DNA of 53,345 nt from Candidatus Rokubacteria bacterium 13_2_20CM_69_15_1. GTDB taxonomy: Bacteria > Methylomirabilota > Methylomirabilia > Rokubacteriales > CSP1-6. The stretch covers positions 27,433 through 80,777 of the forward strand of contig MNCR01000096.1 of the NCBI GenBank assembly GCA_001914535.1, written 5' to 3'. The notes beneath the pieces are model-generated. The model searched no databases. It was not told where the DNA came from and saw only the letters and a program-made list of their open reading frames with translations. Positions 16,744 through 24,151 of this stretch are shown here, in pieces. The position numbers and the translations under genes were made by a program. The number at the start of each line of letters is the position of its first letter. Position 1 is the first letter of the stretch.

Positions 16744-17078
16744 GGCGTCGCAGCGCCGCCGCCGTGTCCGTGCGGAGCTCACCCGTCCGATTCTGTGGAC
16801 CGCGTCTGTCCTGACCCACCCCGGCGTCATGGCTCGAGCGCAGCCGGCGGCCAGAGTGCACCAGCGTGATGCATCTGCACCGAGTTGGTGCACCCGACCG
16901 GGTCGGCGCTGATCCAAACCGGAGTCCAAGACGCATAGAACCCGATAGTTAGCGGCCGCCAGGCCCTGGCATGGCCTGTGATCGCTAGTTATTTTGGGGT
17001 GCGACGCCGTGTCACGGATAATCATGAGGGAGAGGGTGAGAGAAGGGCCCCGCTAAAGGTCATTTGCGCACCTGAGCA
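16744..17078. other. 335-nt intergenic region upstream of the hybrid kinase
   Basis: No gene is seen. It holds a perfect inverted repeat TGCACC-GAGTT-GGTGCA (16876-16892) flanked by further GTGCA elements, then CCCGACCGGG immediately after. Local GC drops near 16975-17060. The region could carry the kinase promoter and an operator, but no strong -35/-10 pair stands out. Confidence 0.4.
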
Positions 17079-19226
17079 ATGAAGCCATCAGGACCTCCGT
17101 CGGACATGGCGGGTGAGCTCACAGACGGGCGCCGGGTATTCCTGTCGACGCTGCCCGCGGGGCACGGCGAGCGCCGGCTCACGCTCGCGGTCGTTCTGGT
17201 GTCCGTCGCGATCTTTCTCACGGCGGCGCCCTTGGCGAGGGTGCCGCTCGCTCAAGTCTGGGCCTTCATCCCGATCTATGAATCGGCGCTCGTGATCAAC
17301 GATCTGATCACGGCGGTCTTGCTGTTCGGTCAGTTCGGCTTCTTGCGCTCGCGGGCGCTGTGTGTGCTGGCCAGCGGCTACCTGTTCACGGCCTTCATGA
17401 CCGTCGCGCACGCGCTCACGTTCCCCGGCCTGTTCTCGCCGACCGGTCTGCTCGGCGCCGGACCCCAGAGCACGGCCTGGTTGTATATGTTGTGGCACGC
17501 CGGCTTCCCGCTCCTCGTCATCGCGTACGGGCTGCTCAAGGACGACGGGCGCGAGACGAGCCGGCCACGCGGCCGCGCCGGGGTCGCCGTCCTGTCGAGC
17601 GTCGCGGCGGTTCTCGTCGCCGCGTGCGGGCTCACGCTTCTCGCCACGGCCGGCCAGGATTCTCTCCCCGCGATCATGGAGGGCAACCACTACACCCCCG
17701 CGATGATCCTCGTCGTGTCGAGCGCCTGGGTGCTGAGCCTCCTCGCGCTGATCATCCTCTGGCGGCGACGGCCGCACGCGGTGCTCGACCTGTGGCTCAT
17801 GGTCGTGATGTGCGCGTGGCTCTTGGATATCGCACTGGCCGCGGTCCTCAACGCGGGCCGCTTCGACCTCGGCTTCTACGCCGGCCGGATCTATGGGTTG
17901 CTGGCGGCGAGCTTTGTGCTGACGGCGCTGCTGATCGAGAACGGCAAACTCTACGTGCGGCTCGTCGCGGCGCACGAGAGCGAGCGCCGGGAGCGCCAGC
18001 GCGTCCAGGAGCGAACCACCGAATTGGTCGCCGTGAACGCGGACCTGGCGACCGAGGTGGGGGAGCGCCGTCGGGCCGAGGCCGAGGCGGAAGGGGCGAA
18101 TCGCGCCAAGAGCGAATTCCTCTCGCGGATGAGCCACGAGCTTCGGACGCCCCTGAACGCGATCCTGGGCTTCGCGCAGCTCTTGGAGCTCGAGGTGCAA
18201 CGGCCGGAAGACCGCGAGAGCGTCGAGCAGATCACGAAAGGGGGCCGGCACCTCCTGAGCCTCATCAACGAGATCCTCGATATCGCGCGAATCGAGGCGG
18301 GGCGCCTCGCGCTCTCTCTGGAGCCCGTGCGCGTCGACGACGCGATCCAGCGGGTGTTGGACCTGGCACGGCCGCTCGCCGCGGGGCGCGGGGTCGAGCT
18401 TCAGACCGACGGAGCGGCACGGTCCACTCAGCACGTCTGGGCCGATGCGCAGCGGCTCCAGCAGGTGCTCCTGAACCTGGTGTCGAACGGCATCAAGTAC
18501 AACCGGGAACGGGGGAGGCTCGCGGTGACGTGTGACGAGGTCGGGGAGGGCCGGCTTCGGATCAGCGTGACGGACACGGGACCCGGCATCTCCCCGGCGT
18601 CGCGCGAGCGCTTGTTCCAGCCCTTCGATCGGCTGGACGCCGAGCAGCGGGGGGTGGAGGGAACCGGCCTGGGGCTGGCGCTGTCCAAGGGGCTCGTCCA
18701 GGCGATGGGCGGCACCATCGGCGTGGAGAGTGTGCCGGGCGAGGGCAGCACGTTCTGGATCGAGTTCGTCGAAGCGGAGAGCCCTGTATCCCGTCTCGAG
18801 CGCCTCGAGCCGAGCGTCATGGCGGTGCCCAGCTCGTCGGACCAGAGTGGGACCGTGCTCTACATCGAGGACAATCTCTCGAACCTGCGCCTGGTCGAGC
18901 GCACGATCGCCCTGCGGCCGGGGGTGAAGCTCATCCCCGCGATGCAGGGCCGGCTCGGACTCGCGTTGGCTCAACAACACCGGCCGGACCTGATCCTGTT
19001 GGATCTGCACTTGCCGGACATCTCGGGGGATCAGGTGCTGCGTGCGCTGCACGAGGATCCCGAGCTCTCGCAGACGCCGGTGGTCGTCTTGAGCGCCGAC
19101 GCCACGCCGGGGCGGGTGCAACGGCTGCTCGGGGCCGGGGCGCGCGCCTATCTCACCAAGCCACTGGACGTTCGACAATTCCTGGTGCTCCTCGACGAGG
19201 CGCTGCCAGCCTCACGGAGCGCCTGA
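17079..19226 (+). CDS. Hybrid sensor histidine kinase (MASE4-type sensor, HisKA, HATPase, REC)
   Basis: The 715-residue protein has about eight transmembrane helices (35-290, MASE4-like), a coiled segment (290-345), HisKA with phospho-acceptor H353 in SRMSHELRTPLN, HATPase with NLVSNGIKYN, VTDTGPGIS and GTGLGLALS, and a C-terminal receiver (about 595-710) with LYIEDN, LILLDLHLPD and YLTKPL. It probably starts a phosphorelay; the signal is unknown. Its stop overlaps the next kinase's ATG by one base (TGATG), so both are co-translated. I chose the ATG at 17079 because it precedes the first helix by about 30 residues; the ribosome binding site is weak. Confidence 0.9.
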   Translation: MKPSGPPSDMAGELTDGRRVFLSTLPAGHGERRLTLAVVLVSVAIFLTAAPLARVPLAQVWAFIPIYESALVINDLITAVLLFGQFGFLRSRALCVLASGYLFTAFMTVAHALTFPGLFSPTGLLGAGPQSTAWLYMLWHAGFPLLVIAYGLLKDDGRETSRPRGRAGVAVLSSVAAVLVAACGLTLLATAGQDSLPAIMEGNHYTPAMILVVSSAWVLSLLALIILWRRRPHAVLDLWLMVVMCAWLLDIALAAVLNAGRFDLGFYAGRIYGLLAASFVLTALLIENGKLYVRLVAAHESERRERQRVQERTTELVAVNADLATEVGERRRAEAEAEGANRAKSEFLSRMSHELRTPLNAILGFAQLLELEVQRPEDRESVEQITKGGRHLLSLINEILDIARIEAGRLALSLEPVRVDDAIQRVLDLARPLAAGRGVELQTDGAARSTQHVWADAQRLQQVLLNLVSNGIKYNRERGRLAVTCDEVGEGRLRISVTDTGPGISPASRERLFQPFDRLDAEQRGVEGTGLGLALSKGLVQAMGGTIGVESVPGEGSTFWIEFVEAESPVSRLERLEPSVMAVPSSSDQSGTVLYIEDNLSNLRLVERTIALRPGVKLIPAMQGRLGLALAQQHRPDLILLDLHLPDISGDQVLRALHEDPELSQTPVVVLSADATPGRVQRLLGAGARAYLTKPLDVRQFLVLLDEALPASRSA

Positions 19227-20791
19227 TGGACGCGCAGAGCCTCAAGGGCGCCCGAATCCTGATCGTCGACGACGAGGCCGCCAACGTGCGGCTCCTCGAG
19301 CGGTTGCTCCAGCGCGACGGCTACACCACCGTGACGTCCACGACGGACGCGCGCCAGGCGCTGCCGCTCTACACCACGTTTCGGCCCGACCTCGTCCTGC
19401 TCGATCTCGCGATGCCGTACCTGGATGGCTTCCAGGTCCTCGCGCAGATCAAGCCGCTGGTGGAGCCAACGGCGTATCTCCCCATTCTGGTCCTGACGGC
19501 CGACGTGACGTTCGAGGCCAAGCGCCGCATGCTCGAGGGCGGGGCGAAGGACTTCCTGACCAAGCCGTTCGAGCATATCGAGGTGCTCCTTCGGATCCGG
19601 AATCTCCTCGAGACCCGCTTGCTCCATCTGGAGCTCGCGCGCCACAACGAGAGCCTCGAGCAGACCGTGCGCGAGCGCACCGAGCAGCTCTTACAGACCG
19701 AGAAGCTCGCCACGATGGGCGAGCTCCTGGCCGGCGTCGCCCACGAGCTCAACAATCCGCTCACCGTCGTGATCGGTCAGACCCATCTGCTGCGGGGCGG
19801 GAGTACGTCCCTCTCGCCCGCCGCGCGAGGCGAAAAGATCCACGCCGCCGCCGATCGCTGTGTTCGCATCGTGCGCAATTTCCTGGCGATCGCGCGCCGC
19901 CATACGCCGGAGCGTGGCGAGGTCCACCTCAACGACGTGGTTCGGGCGGCGCTCGAGCTGCTGGCCTACGAGCTGCGCACCGGGAACGTCGAGGTCGCCT
20001 TCGACCGCGCCGAGTCCCTGCCGACGCTCTGGGCGGACGGTCACCAGCTCCACCAGGTTCTGGTGAACCTCATCGTCAACGCCCAGCACGCGATGCGACG
20101 CGCACCGGGGGCGCGCCGGTTGACGCTCGGGACACGGCACGACCGCGAGCGCGGCCACATTCGGCTCGAGGTCGGCGACACGGGTCCGGGGATTCCGCGC
20201 GAGATCCAGGCGCGGATCTTCGAGCCCTTCTTCACGACCAAGCCAAGCGGTGAGGGGACGGGACTCGGGCTCTCGCTCTGCCAGTCCATCATCAAGGAGC
20301 ATGGCGGGACGCTCACGGTCGAGAGCGAGCCGGGCCGCGGCGCCACGTTCCGCATCGAGCTGCCGGTGGTCGCGCCGCCGGCCGCCGCCAGGAAGTCCGC
20401 GCCGGAAGAGACGCTGCCGGCGCCGACCCCGAGGGCGATCCTCGTCGTCGACGACGAGGCGGAGATCGCGGCGCTGCTCGCCGAGATGCTCGAGGGCGCC
20501 GGCCATCGGGTGGAGATCGCGGCGGATGGCGCGGTTGCCCTGGAGATGCTGGAGCGCCGGGGCTACGACCTGATCCTGACCGACACGAAAATGCCCGTGC
20601 TGGACGGCGTCGAGTTCTACCGCGCGCTCGAGCGGCGCTTCCCGCAGCTCTGCCGCCGCCTGATTTTCGTCACGGGGGACGTGCTGGACCAGGAGAAACG
20701 ACGCTTTCTCGAGGAGACGGGCGCTCCCTGCCTGCCGAAGCCGTTCGATCTCAACGAGGTCGGCCGGGTCGTCCAGCGAATGCTCCGGTAG
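19226..20791 (+). CDS. Soluble REC-HisKA-HATPase-REC hybrid kinase
   Basis: The 521-residue cytosolic protein begins with a receiver (ILIVDDE, phospho-acceptor D60, LTKPF), then a coiled coil (about 125-165), HisKA with H173 in GVAHELNNPLT, HATPase (NLIVNAQHAM, VGDTGPGIP, GTGLGLSL), and a second receiver (ILVVDDE, D453, CLPKPF). Two receivers flanking the kinase suggest it takes phosphate from the upstream membrane kinase and passes it on. It overlaps the upstream gene by 1 nt. No DNA-binding output domain is present in this or the neighbouring genes. Confidence 0.9.
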   Translation: MDAQSLKGARILIVDDEAANVRLLERLLQRDGYTTVTSTTDARQALPLYTTFRPDLVLLDLAMPYLDGFQVLAQIKPLVEPTAYLPILVLTADVTFEAKRRMLEGGAKDFLTKPFEHIEVLLRIRNLLETRLLHLELARHNESLEQTVRERTEQLLQTEKLATMGELLAGVAHELNNPLTVVIGQTHLLRGGSTSLSPAARGEKIHAAADRCVRIVRNFLAIARRHTPERGEVHLNDVVRAALELLAYELRTGNVEVAFDRAESLPTLWADGHQLHQVLVNLIVNAQHAMRRAPGARRLTLGTRHDRERGHIRLEVGDTGPGIPREIQARIFEPFFTTKPSGEGTGLGLSLCQSIIKEHGGTLTVESEPGRGATFRIELPVVAPPAAARKSAPEETLPAPTPRAILVVDDEAEIAALLAEMLEGAGHRVEIAADGAVALEMLERRGYDLILTDTKMPVLDGVEFYRALERRFPQLCRRLIFVTGDVLDQEKRRFLEETGAPCLPKPFDLNEVGRVVQRMLR

Positions 20792-20841
20792 TGCGCGGGA
20801 GGACGCCGCCCAGTATTCGAGCGCCGAGGTCCTCCGTCCGC

Positions 20842-20847
20842 TAGAAT
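20842..20847 (+). promoter_or_regulatory. -10 box TAGAAT upstream of the DUF4118 protein
   Basis: TAGAAT lies 24 nt before the ATG at 20872, with a CGGAGG ribosome binding site (20855-20860) in between. A separate promoter for the third kinase-like gene is plausible; the -35 is not clear. Confidence 0.35.
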
Positions 20848-20871
20848 CGAAGAACGGAGGGGCCGTCGCCA

Positions 20872-21933
20872 ATGGTGTCCGGGCTTTGGTCGATCGCGAG
20901 GCGCTACGGCCTCGCCGTGCTGTTGACGGCGCTCGCTATCATCGCCAGCATCGTCCTGGCGCCCCACTGGAACCCGCGCCATCTCTTGCTGCCGTTCTAC
21001 CCCGCCGTGATGCTCAGCGCCTGGTTGGGCGGCTTCGGGCCGGGCCTGCTCGCGACGCTCGTGTCGGCGCTCGCCATGGACTACTTCTGGCTGCCGCCGA
21101 CCTTCGCTTTTGGCATGCGGGAGCCCGGCGACTTCATGGGGTTCCTGCTCTTCCTGGGGGTGGGGCTTCTCGTGAGCGCTCTCAGCGAGCGACTGATCGG
21201 CGCGCAGCGCCTCGCCGAGGCTGCGGCGGCGGAAGCGCGGCGCGAGATGGACGAGCGGCGAAAGGCAGAGGCGGGGGCCGTCAAGCTCGCGATGCTCGCG
21301 GAGGAGCTCAGGACCTCGGTCGAGCGGTATCGGCATCACTTCGAGCGGAATCTCGCGGGCGTGTTCCGCGCCGAGCGAACCGGGCGCATGGTCGAGTGCA
21401 GCCACGCCTTCGTCCGCCTCCTCGGCGCGAGCTCCTCCGCCGAGATTCTGGGGGTCAACGCGAAGCAGCTCTTCGTCGATCCGGCCAAGTGGCGCGAGCT
21501 GACGGCCACCCTCGCCCCGGGCGTGGTGGTCTCGAACCAGGAGCTCGAGTGGCGGAGGCGCGATGGCGCGCCCCTCACCGTGCTGGTCAACGTCCGCGAG
21601 ACGGATGGCTTCGTCGAGTGCCTCGCGATCGACATCACGGACCGCAAGCGCGCCGAGGAGGCGGAGCGTCAGACGATGCGGCTCCGCGCGGTCGCCGATC
21701 TCGCCGCGGCGGCCGCCCACGAGATCAACAACCCGCTCACCGCCGTCCTCGCGCACCTGACCCTGCTCAAGCTCGAGGGCGAGCCCGCCGAACGGGTGGA
21801 AAAGGCGCTCGAGGCAGGGCGCCGGATCCAGGAAATCATCGAACGCATGGCGCGGATCGACCGCGTCGAGATGGCCGCGCAGACCTCACCGCACGTGCCG
21901 CCGATGCTCGACATCCGGAAGTCGTCCCCGTAG
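20872..21933 (+). CDS. DUF4118-PAS-HisKA protein lacking a HATPase domain
   Basis: The 353-residue protein has KdpD-like DUF4118 membrane helices (about 12-110, with LLPFYPAVMLSAWLGGFGPGLLAT), a coiled segment, a PAS domain (about 152-258), and a HisKA dimerisation helix with H283 in AAAAHEINNPLTAVL. It ends 70 residues later: the ATP-binding N, G1 and G2 boxes are absent. The following 12 nt lead directly to a receiver gene. It may be a phosphotransfer relay served by another kinase, or a degraded kinase. No frameshifted HATPase remnant is visible downstream. Confidence 0.87.
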   Translation: MVSGLWSIARRYGLAVLLTALAIIASIVLAPHWNPRHLLLPFYPAVMLSAWLGGFGPGLLATLVSALAMDYFWLPPTFAFGMREPGDFMGFLLFLGVGLLVSALSERLIGAQRLAEAAAAEARREMDERRKAEAGAVKLAMLAEELRTSVERYRHHFERNLAGVFRAERTGRMVECSHAFVRLLGASSSAEILGVNAKQLFVDPAKWRELTATLAPGVVVSNQELEWRRRDGAPLTVLVNVRETDGFVECLAIDITDRKRAEEAERQTMRLRAVADLAAAAAHEINNPLTAVLAHLTLLKLEGEPAERVEKALEAGRRIQEIIERMARIDRVEMAAQTSPHVPPMLDIRKSSP

Positions 21934-21945
21934 CCGGGTATTAGC

Positions 21946-22344
21946 GTGACGCCCGTGAAGTCAATCCTGGTCGTCGACGACGATCCGATGTTCGCGAAGC
22001 TGCTCGAGGATATCCTGAAGGGCGATGGCCACCTGGTGACGCTCGCCGGGAATGGCGTCGAGGCGCTCGCCCTGCTCGCCCATCAGGCCTTCGACCTGAT
22101 CATGATCGACATCCGGATGCCCGAGCTCGACGGCCCGAGCTTCTACCGCGAGCTGGAGCAACGCAACCCCGAGCATGCGCGCCGGGTGATGTTCATGACG
22201 GGTGGCGCGGTGGGCGCCGAGACGGCGGAGCTCCTGTCGACGGTCCGGACGCCCGTCCTGCGCAAGCCGCTCGAGGTCAAGGAAATCCGCGCCACGGTGC
22301 AGCGGTTCTTCCTCGCCGGCGACAGCTTCCGTCGCCGCGTCTAG
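21946..22344 (+). CDS. Single-domain response regulator
   Basis: The 132-residue receiver-only protein has ILVVDDDP, phospho-acceptor D55 in LIMIDIRMPELDG, the switch threonine in MFMTGG and the lysine in LRKPLE. It lacks an output domain, so it acts by protein interaction or as a relay. It resembles the C-terminal receiver of the 19226-20791 kinase (both contain FYRxLE after the Asp loop). GTG at 21946 is 12 nt after the HATPase-less gene; GTG at 21955 is an alternative. Confidence 0.9.
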   Translation: MTPVKSILVVDDDPMFAKLLEDILKGDGHLVTLAGNGVEALALLAHQAFDLIMIDIRMPELDGPSFYRELEQRNPEHARRVMFMTGGAVGAETAELLSTVRTPVLRKPLEVKEIRATVQRFFLAGDSFRRRV

Positions 22345-22362
22345 GACGCTCCCGCCGACGCT

Positions 22363-22728
22363 CTAGCCCGGAATCAGCAGCGCGAGGCCCGTCAGGGCCG
22401 TGCCCAGCAGCACCGACTCCACGTGGATCTCACGCGCCTGGCGCTTGAGCTGCGTGACCATCCACGGGTCCGCCACGGCGTCCTCGCCGCCGTCGAGGTC
22501 GCGCCGACCGCGCGCCGCGAGTCGCACTCAGGTGTGACCCCGCGCCTGGAGGATACCGAGCGCGCCCGCCCAGAACGGCGCGACGAGCGCCACCCGCCAG
22601 GCCCGGCCCGAGCCACTCAGGACAAGGACGACGAGGACGGTGATCCCCGCCGCCAGCGCCACGGCGCCCGTCACAGCGCGACGCCGGCGGCCCTTCGGCC
22701 CGATGTTCGCGGCGCGCTCGGCCCTCAG
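22363..22728 (-). pseudogene. Small membrane protein gene with a single in-frame UGA
   Basis: Read from CTG (22728) to TAG (22363-22365) this is one frame of 121 codons interrupted only by TGA at 22528-22530 (codon 67). Before it: a basic start (RAERAANIGPKGRRRR), a helix (AVTGAVALAAGITVLVVLVL) and ALGILQARGHT. After it: VRLAARGRRDLDGGEDAVADP, an amphipathic stretch and a hydrophobic end ESVLLGTALTGLALLIPG. Codon use is equally GC3-rich on both sides. My recollection is that related small membrane proteins carry Cys at this position; I cannot verify it. Options are a nonsense mutation, an assembly error or recoding (for example Sec). No ATG/GTG start is seen; CTG has GAGGGG 6 nt upstream and overlaps the SDR stop. 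Confidence 0.55.
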
Positions 22729-23498
22729 CGCCGACCCCTCGGAGGCATGAGGCCGTTGAGCGCGAGGCGGCCGCCGTCCACGTACACGGTGGATCCGGTC
22801 ATGTACGAGGAAGCGTCCGAAGCCAGGAAGACCGCGACCTCGGCGATCTCCCGGGGCTCGGCGACCCGCTGCATGGGAGTCCGCGCGTAGACCGCGTCCC
22901 GCCACCGGCGGTCCTTCAGGAGGTGGCGCGTGAGACCCGTCACGACAGTGCCCGGGCCGATCGCGTTGACCCGGATCCCGTGCGGCGCCAGCGCGATCGC
23001 CATGGCCTTGGTGAGCTGGCGCACGCCGCCTTTGGTCGCCGCGTAGGCGGCCGATTCGGGGCGGGCCACTTCCGCGTTCACCGAGGACAGCGTGATGATG
23101 ACGCCCCGCCGGCGCCTGGCCATGCGCCGCGCCGCGGCCTGGGCGACGAGGAACGTGCCCTTCAGGTTGACGTCGACGATGCGGTCCCACGTCGCCTCGG
23201 TGAGCTCGAGGAAGGGGGCGATGGGCTCGACGGCCGCGTTCGTCACGGCGACGTCGAGCCGCCGCCAGGCCCGGTCGATCGCGTCGAAGCCGTCACGGAC
23301 CGATGCGGAGTCCGCCACGTCCATCTGGAGCGCCAGCGCCTTCGCGCGCCCGATCTTGTTGGCCGTCGCCCGGGCGGTCGTCGGGTCGACGTCGGCGACG
23401 GCGACCTTGGCGCCCTCACGGGCGAATGCGAGCGCGATCGCCTGCCCGATCCCGCGTCCCGCGCCCGTCACGAGTGCGACCTTGTCCTTCAGCCTCAT
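22725..23498 (-). CDS. SDR-family oxidoreductase
   Basis: This 257-residue classical SDR has the Rossmann motif TGAGRGIG, NAAVEP (variant of NNAG), catalytic Ser in TLSSVNAEV, the Tyr-Lys pair in SAAYAATKGG, and a C-terminal MTGSTVYVDGG. DVD after beta-2 favours NAD(H). Unlike most SDRs the NNAG motif reads TNAAVE. The substrate is unknown. It lies 14 nt downstream of the intradiol dioxygenase-like gene on the same strand, so both may act in degradation of an aromatic or hydroxylated compound. Confidence 0.88.
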   Translation of the reverse strand: MRLKDKVALVTGAGRGIGQAIALAFAREGAKVAVADVDPTTARATANKIGRAKALALQMDVADSASVRDGFDAIDRAWRRLDVAVTNAAVEPIAPFLELTEATWDRIVDVNLKGTFLVAQAAARRMARRRRGVIITLSSVNAEVARPESAAYAATKGGVRQLTKAMAIALAPHGIRVNAIGPGTVVTGLTRHLLKDRRWRDAVYARTPMQRVAEPREIAEVAVFLASDASSYMTGSTVYVDGGRLALNGLMPPRGRR

Positions 23499-23512
23499 GC
23501 GATTCGGAAGGG

Positions 23513-23965
23513 TCAGTCGGCGACCAGGACGAAGTCCATGTCGATGTGCGCCTGGCCGGGACGCGGGTAGAGCTGCGTGACGAGCGGTCTGTGGCCGGGC
23601 GCGGTCACGCGCACGTGGATATGGAGTGGCCGACCCGGGTAGCGGCCCGGGAAGTCCGTTTCGTAGCGGTAGCGCCCGGCGCCGTCCACGCGCTGCGCGG
23701 CGCGGTGCTCGGCGTCGTAGTCGCCGCGTGGGCCGGCCGACCACCACTCGATGCGCGCTGCGGGCAGCGGGGCGCAGCCCTTCGCCGCGCTCACCCGGCC
23801 CGTCACCGTGAGCCCGCGACCGGTGACCGAGCGCTCCGGAGCGTCCGGCTCGTAGAACGGCCCCAGCATGTCGGGACGCGTGGGCGCGCACGCGGGCTGC
23901 CCCTCGGCGCGCGCCGACAGCGTCGCAAGCAGGATCAGCGCCGCGGAAGCCAGGACGCGGGTCAC
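23513..23965 (-). CDS. Exported intradiol ring-cleavage dioxygenase-like protein
   Basis: The 150-residue protein has a signal peptide (MTRVLASAALILLATLSARA) and a compact intradiol dioxygenase beta-sandwich: GPFYEPDAPER, GRVSAAKGCAPLPAARIEWWSAGPRGDY and DFPGRYPGRPLHIHVRV. The non-heme Fe(III) ligands of the family are visible as Y83, Y109, H115 and H117. It lacks the N-terminal dimerisation helices of catechol dioxygenases; short exported versions are known and their substrates are mostly undefined. GTG at 23965 is preceded by TAGCAT at exactly 6 nt, a leaderless arrangement. Confidence 0.85.
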   Translation of the reverse strand: MTRVLASAALILLATLSARAEGQPACAPTRPDMLGPFYEPDAPERSVTGRGLTVTGRVSAAKGCAPLPAARIEWWSAGPRGDYDAEHRAAQRVDGAGRYRYETDFPGRYPGRPLHIHVRVTAPGHRPLVTQLYPRPGQAHIDMDFVLVAD

Positions 23966-23971
23966 GCGCCA

Positions 23972-23981
23972 ATGCTATCAT
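23972..23981. promoter_or_regulatory. Overlapping divergent -10 boxes
   Basis: Minus strand TAGCAT (23977-23972) is 6 nt from the GTG of the dioxygenase-like gene. Plus strand TGC-TATCAT (hexamer 23976-23981) lies 17 nt before the small ORF at 23999. The two hexamers share 2 bp, so the genes must compete for polymerase. Confidence 0.5.
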
Positions 23982-23998
23982 TCCGCCCGCACACGCGT

Positions 23999-24151
23999 AT
24001 GAACGAGCCCCCTCGTCAGCTCCGGGTGGATGTCGCCGACCTCGCGGCCGCGATCGAGCGCCTCGCGGGCGACCTGTCGCTTGCCGAAGAACCCTCGGGC
24101 TTCAGCGTGGTTCTCGAGAACGACCCCGACGTGCGCGAGCAGCGTGACTGA
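23999..24151 (+). CDS. 50-residue acidic protein translationally coupled to amidase
   Basis: From ATG 23999 the frame gives MNEPPRQLRVDVADLAAAIERL and ends VLENDPDVREQRD, overlapping the amidase GTG start by 8 nt. The middle (DVADLAAAIERLAGDLSLAEEPSGF) is predicted helical. The position before an amidase recalls the small GatC/AtzG-type partners of amidase-signature enzymes, but the sequence has no motif I can assign. An extended -10 (TGC-TATCAT) lies 17 nt upstream. The length and coupling suggest a real gene; its function is unknown. Confidence 0.55.
   Translation: MNEPPRQLRVDVADLAAAIERLAGDLSLAEEPSGFSVVLENDPDVREQRD

Noticed and set aside
16876-16892. TGCACC-GAGTT-GGTGCA as an attachment site or integron-type site
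   Set aside because: No integrase, no direct repeat partner and no boundary in gene content nearby. Treated as a possible operator or terminator only.
17088-19178. Antisense frame over the hybrid kinase (about 700 codons)
   Set aside because: Low-complexity charged translation, no domains, and the sense strand encodes a complete MASE4-HisKA-HATPase-REC protein.
22505-22524. Stem-loop after the in-frame UGA as a proven SECIS element
   Set aside because: The U bulge is suggestive, but the stem begins 4 nt after UGA (about 11 nt in E. coli fdhF), the loop lacks the GU found there, and GC-rich DNA forms such stems easily. Kept only as supporting detail.
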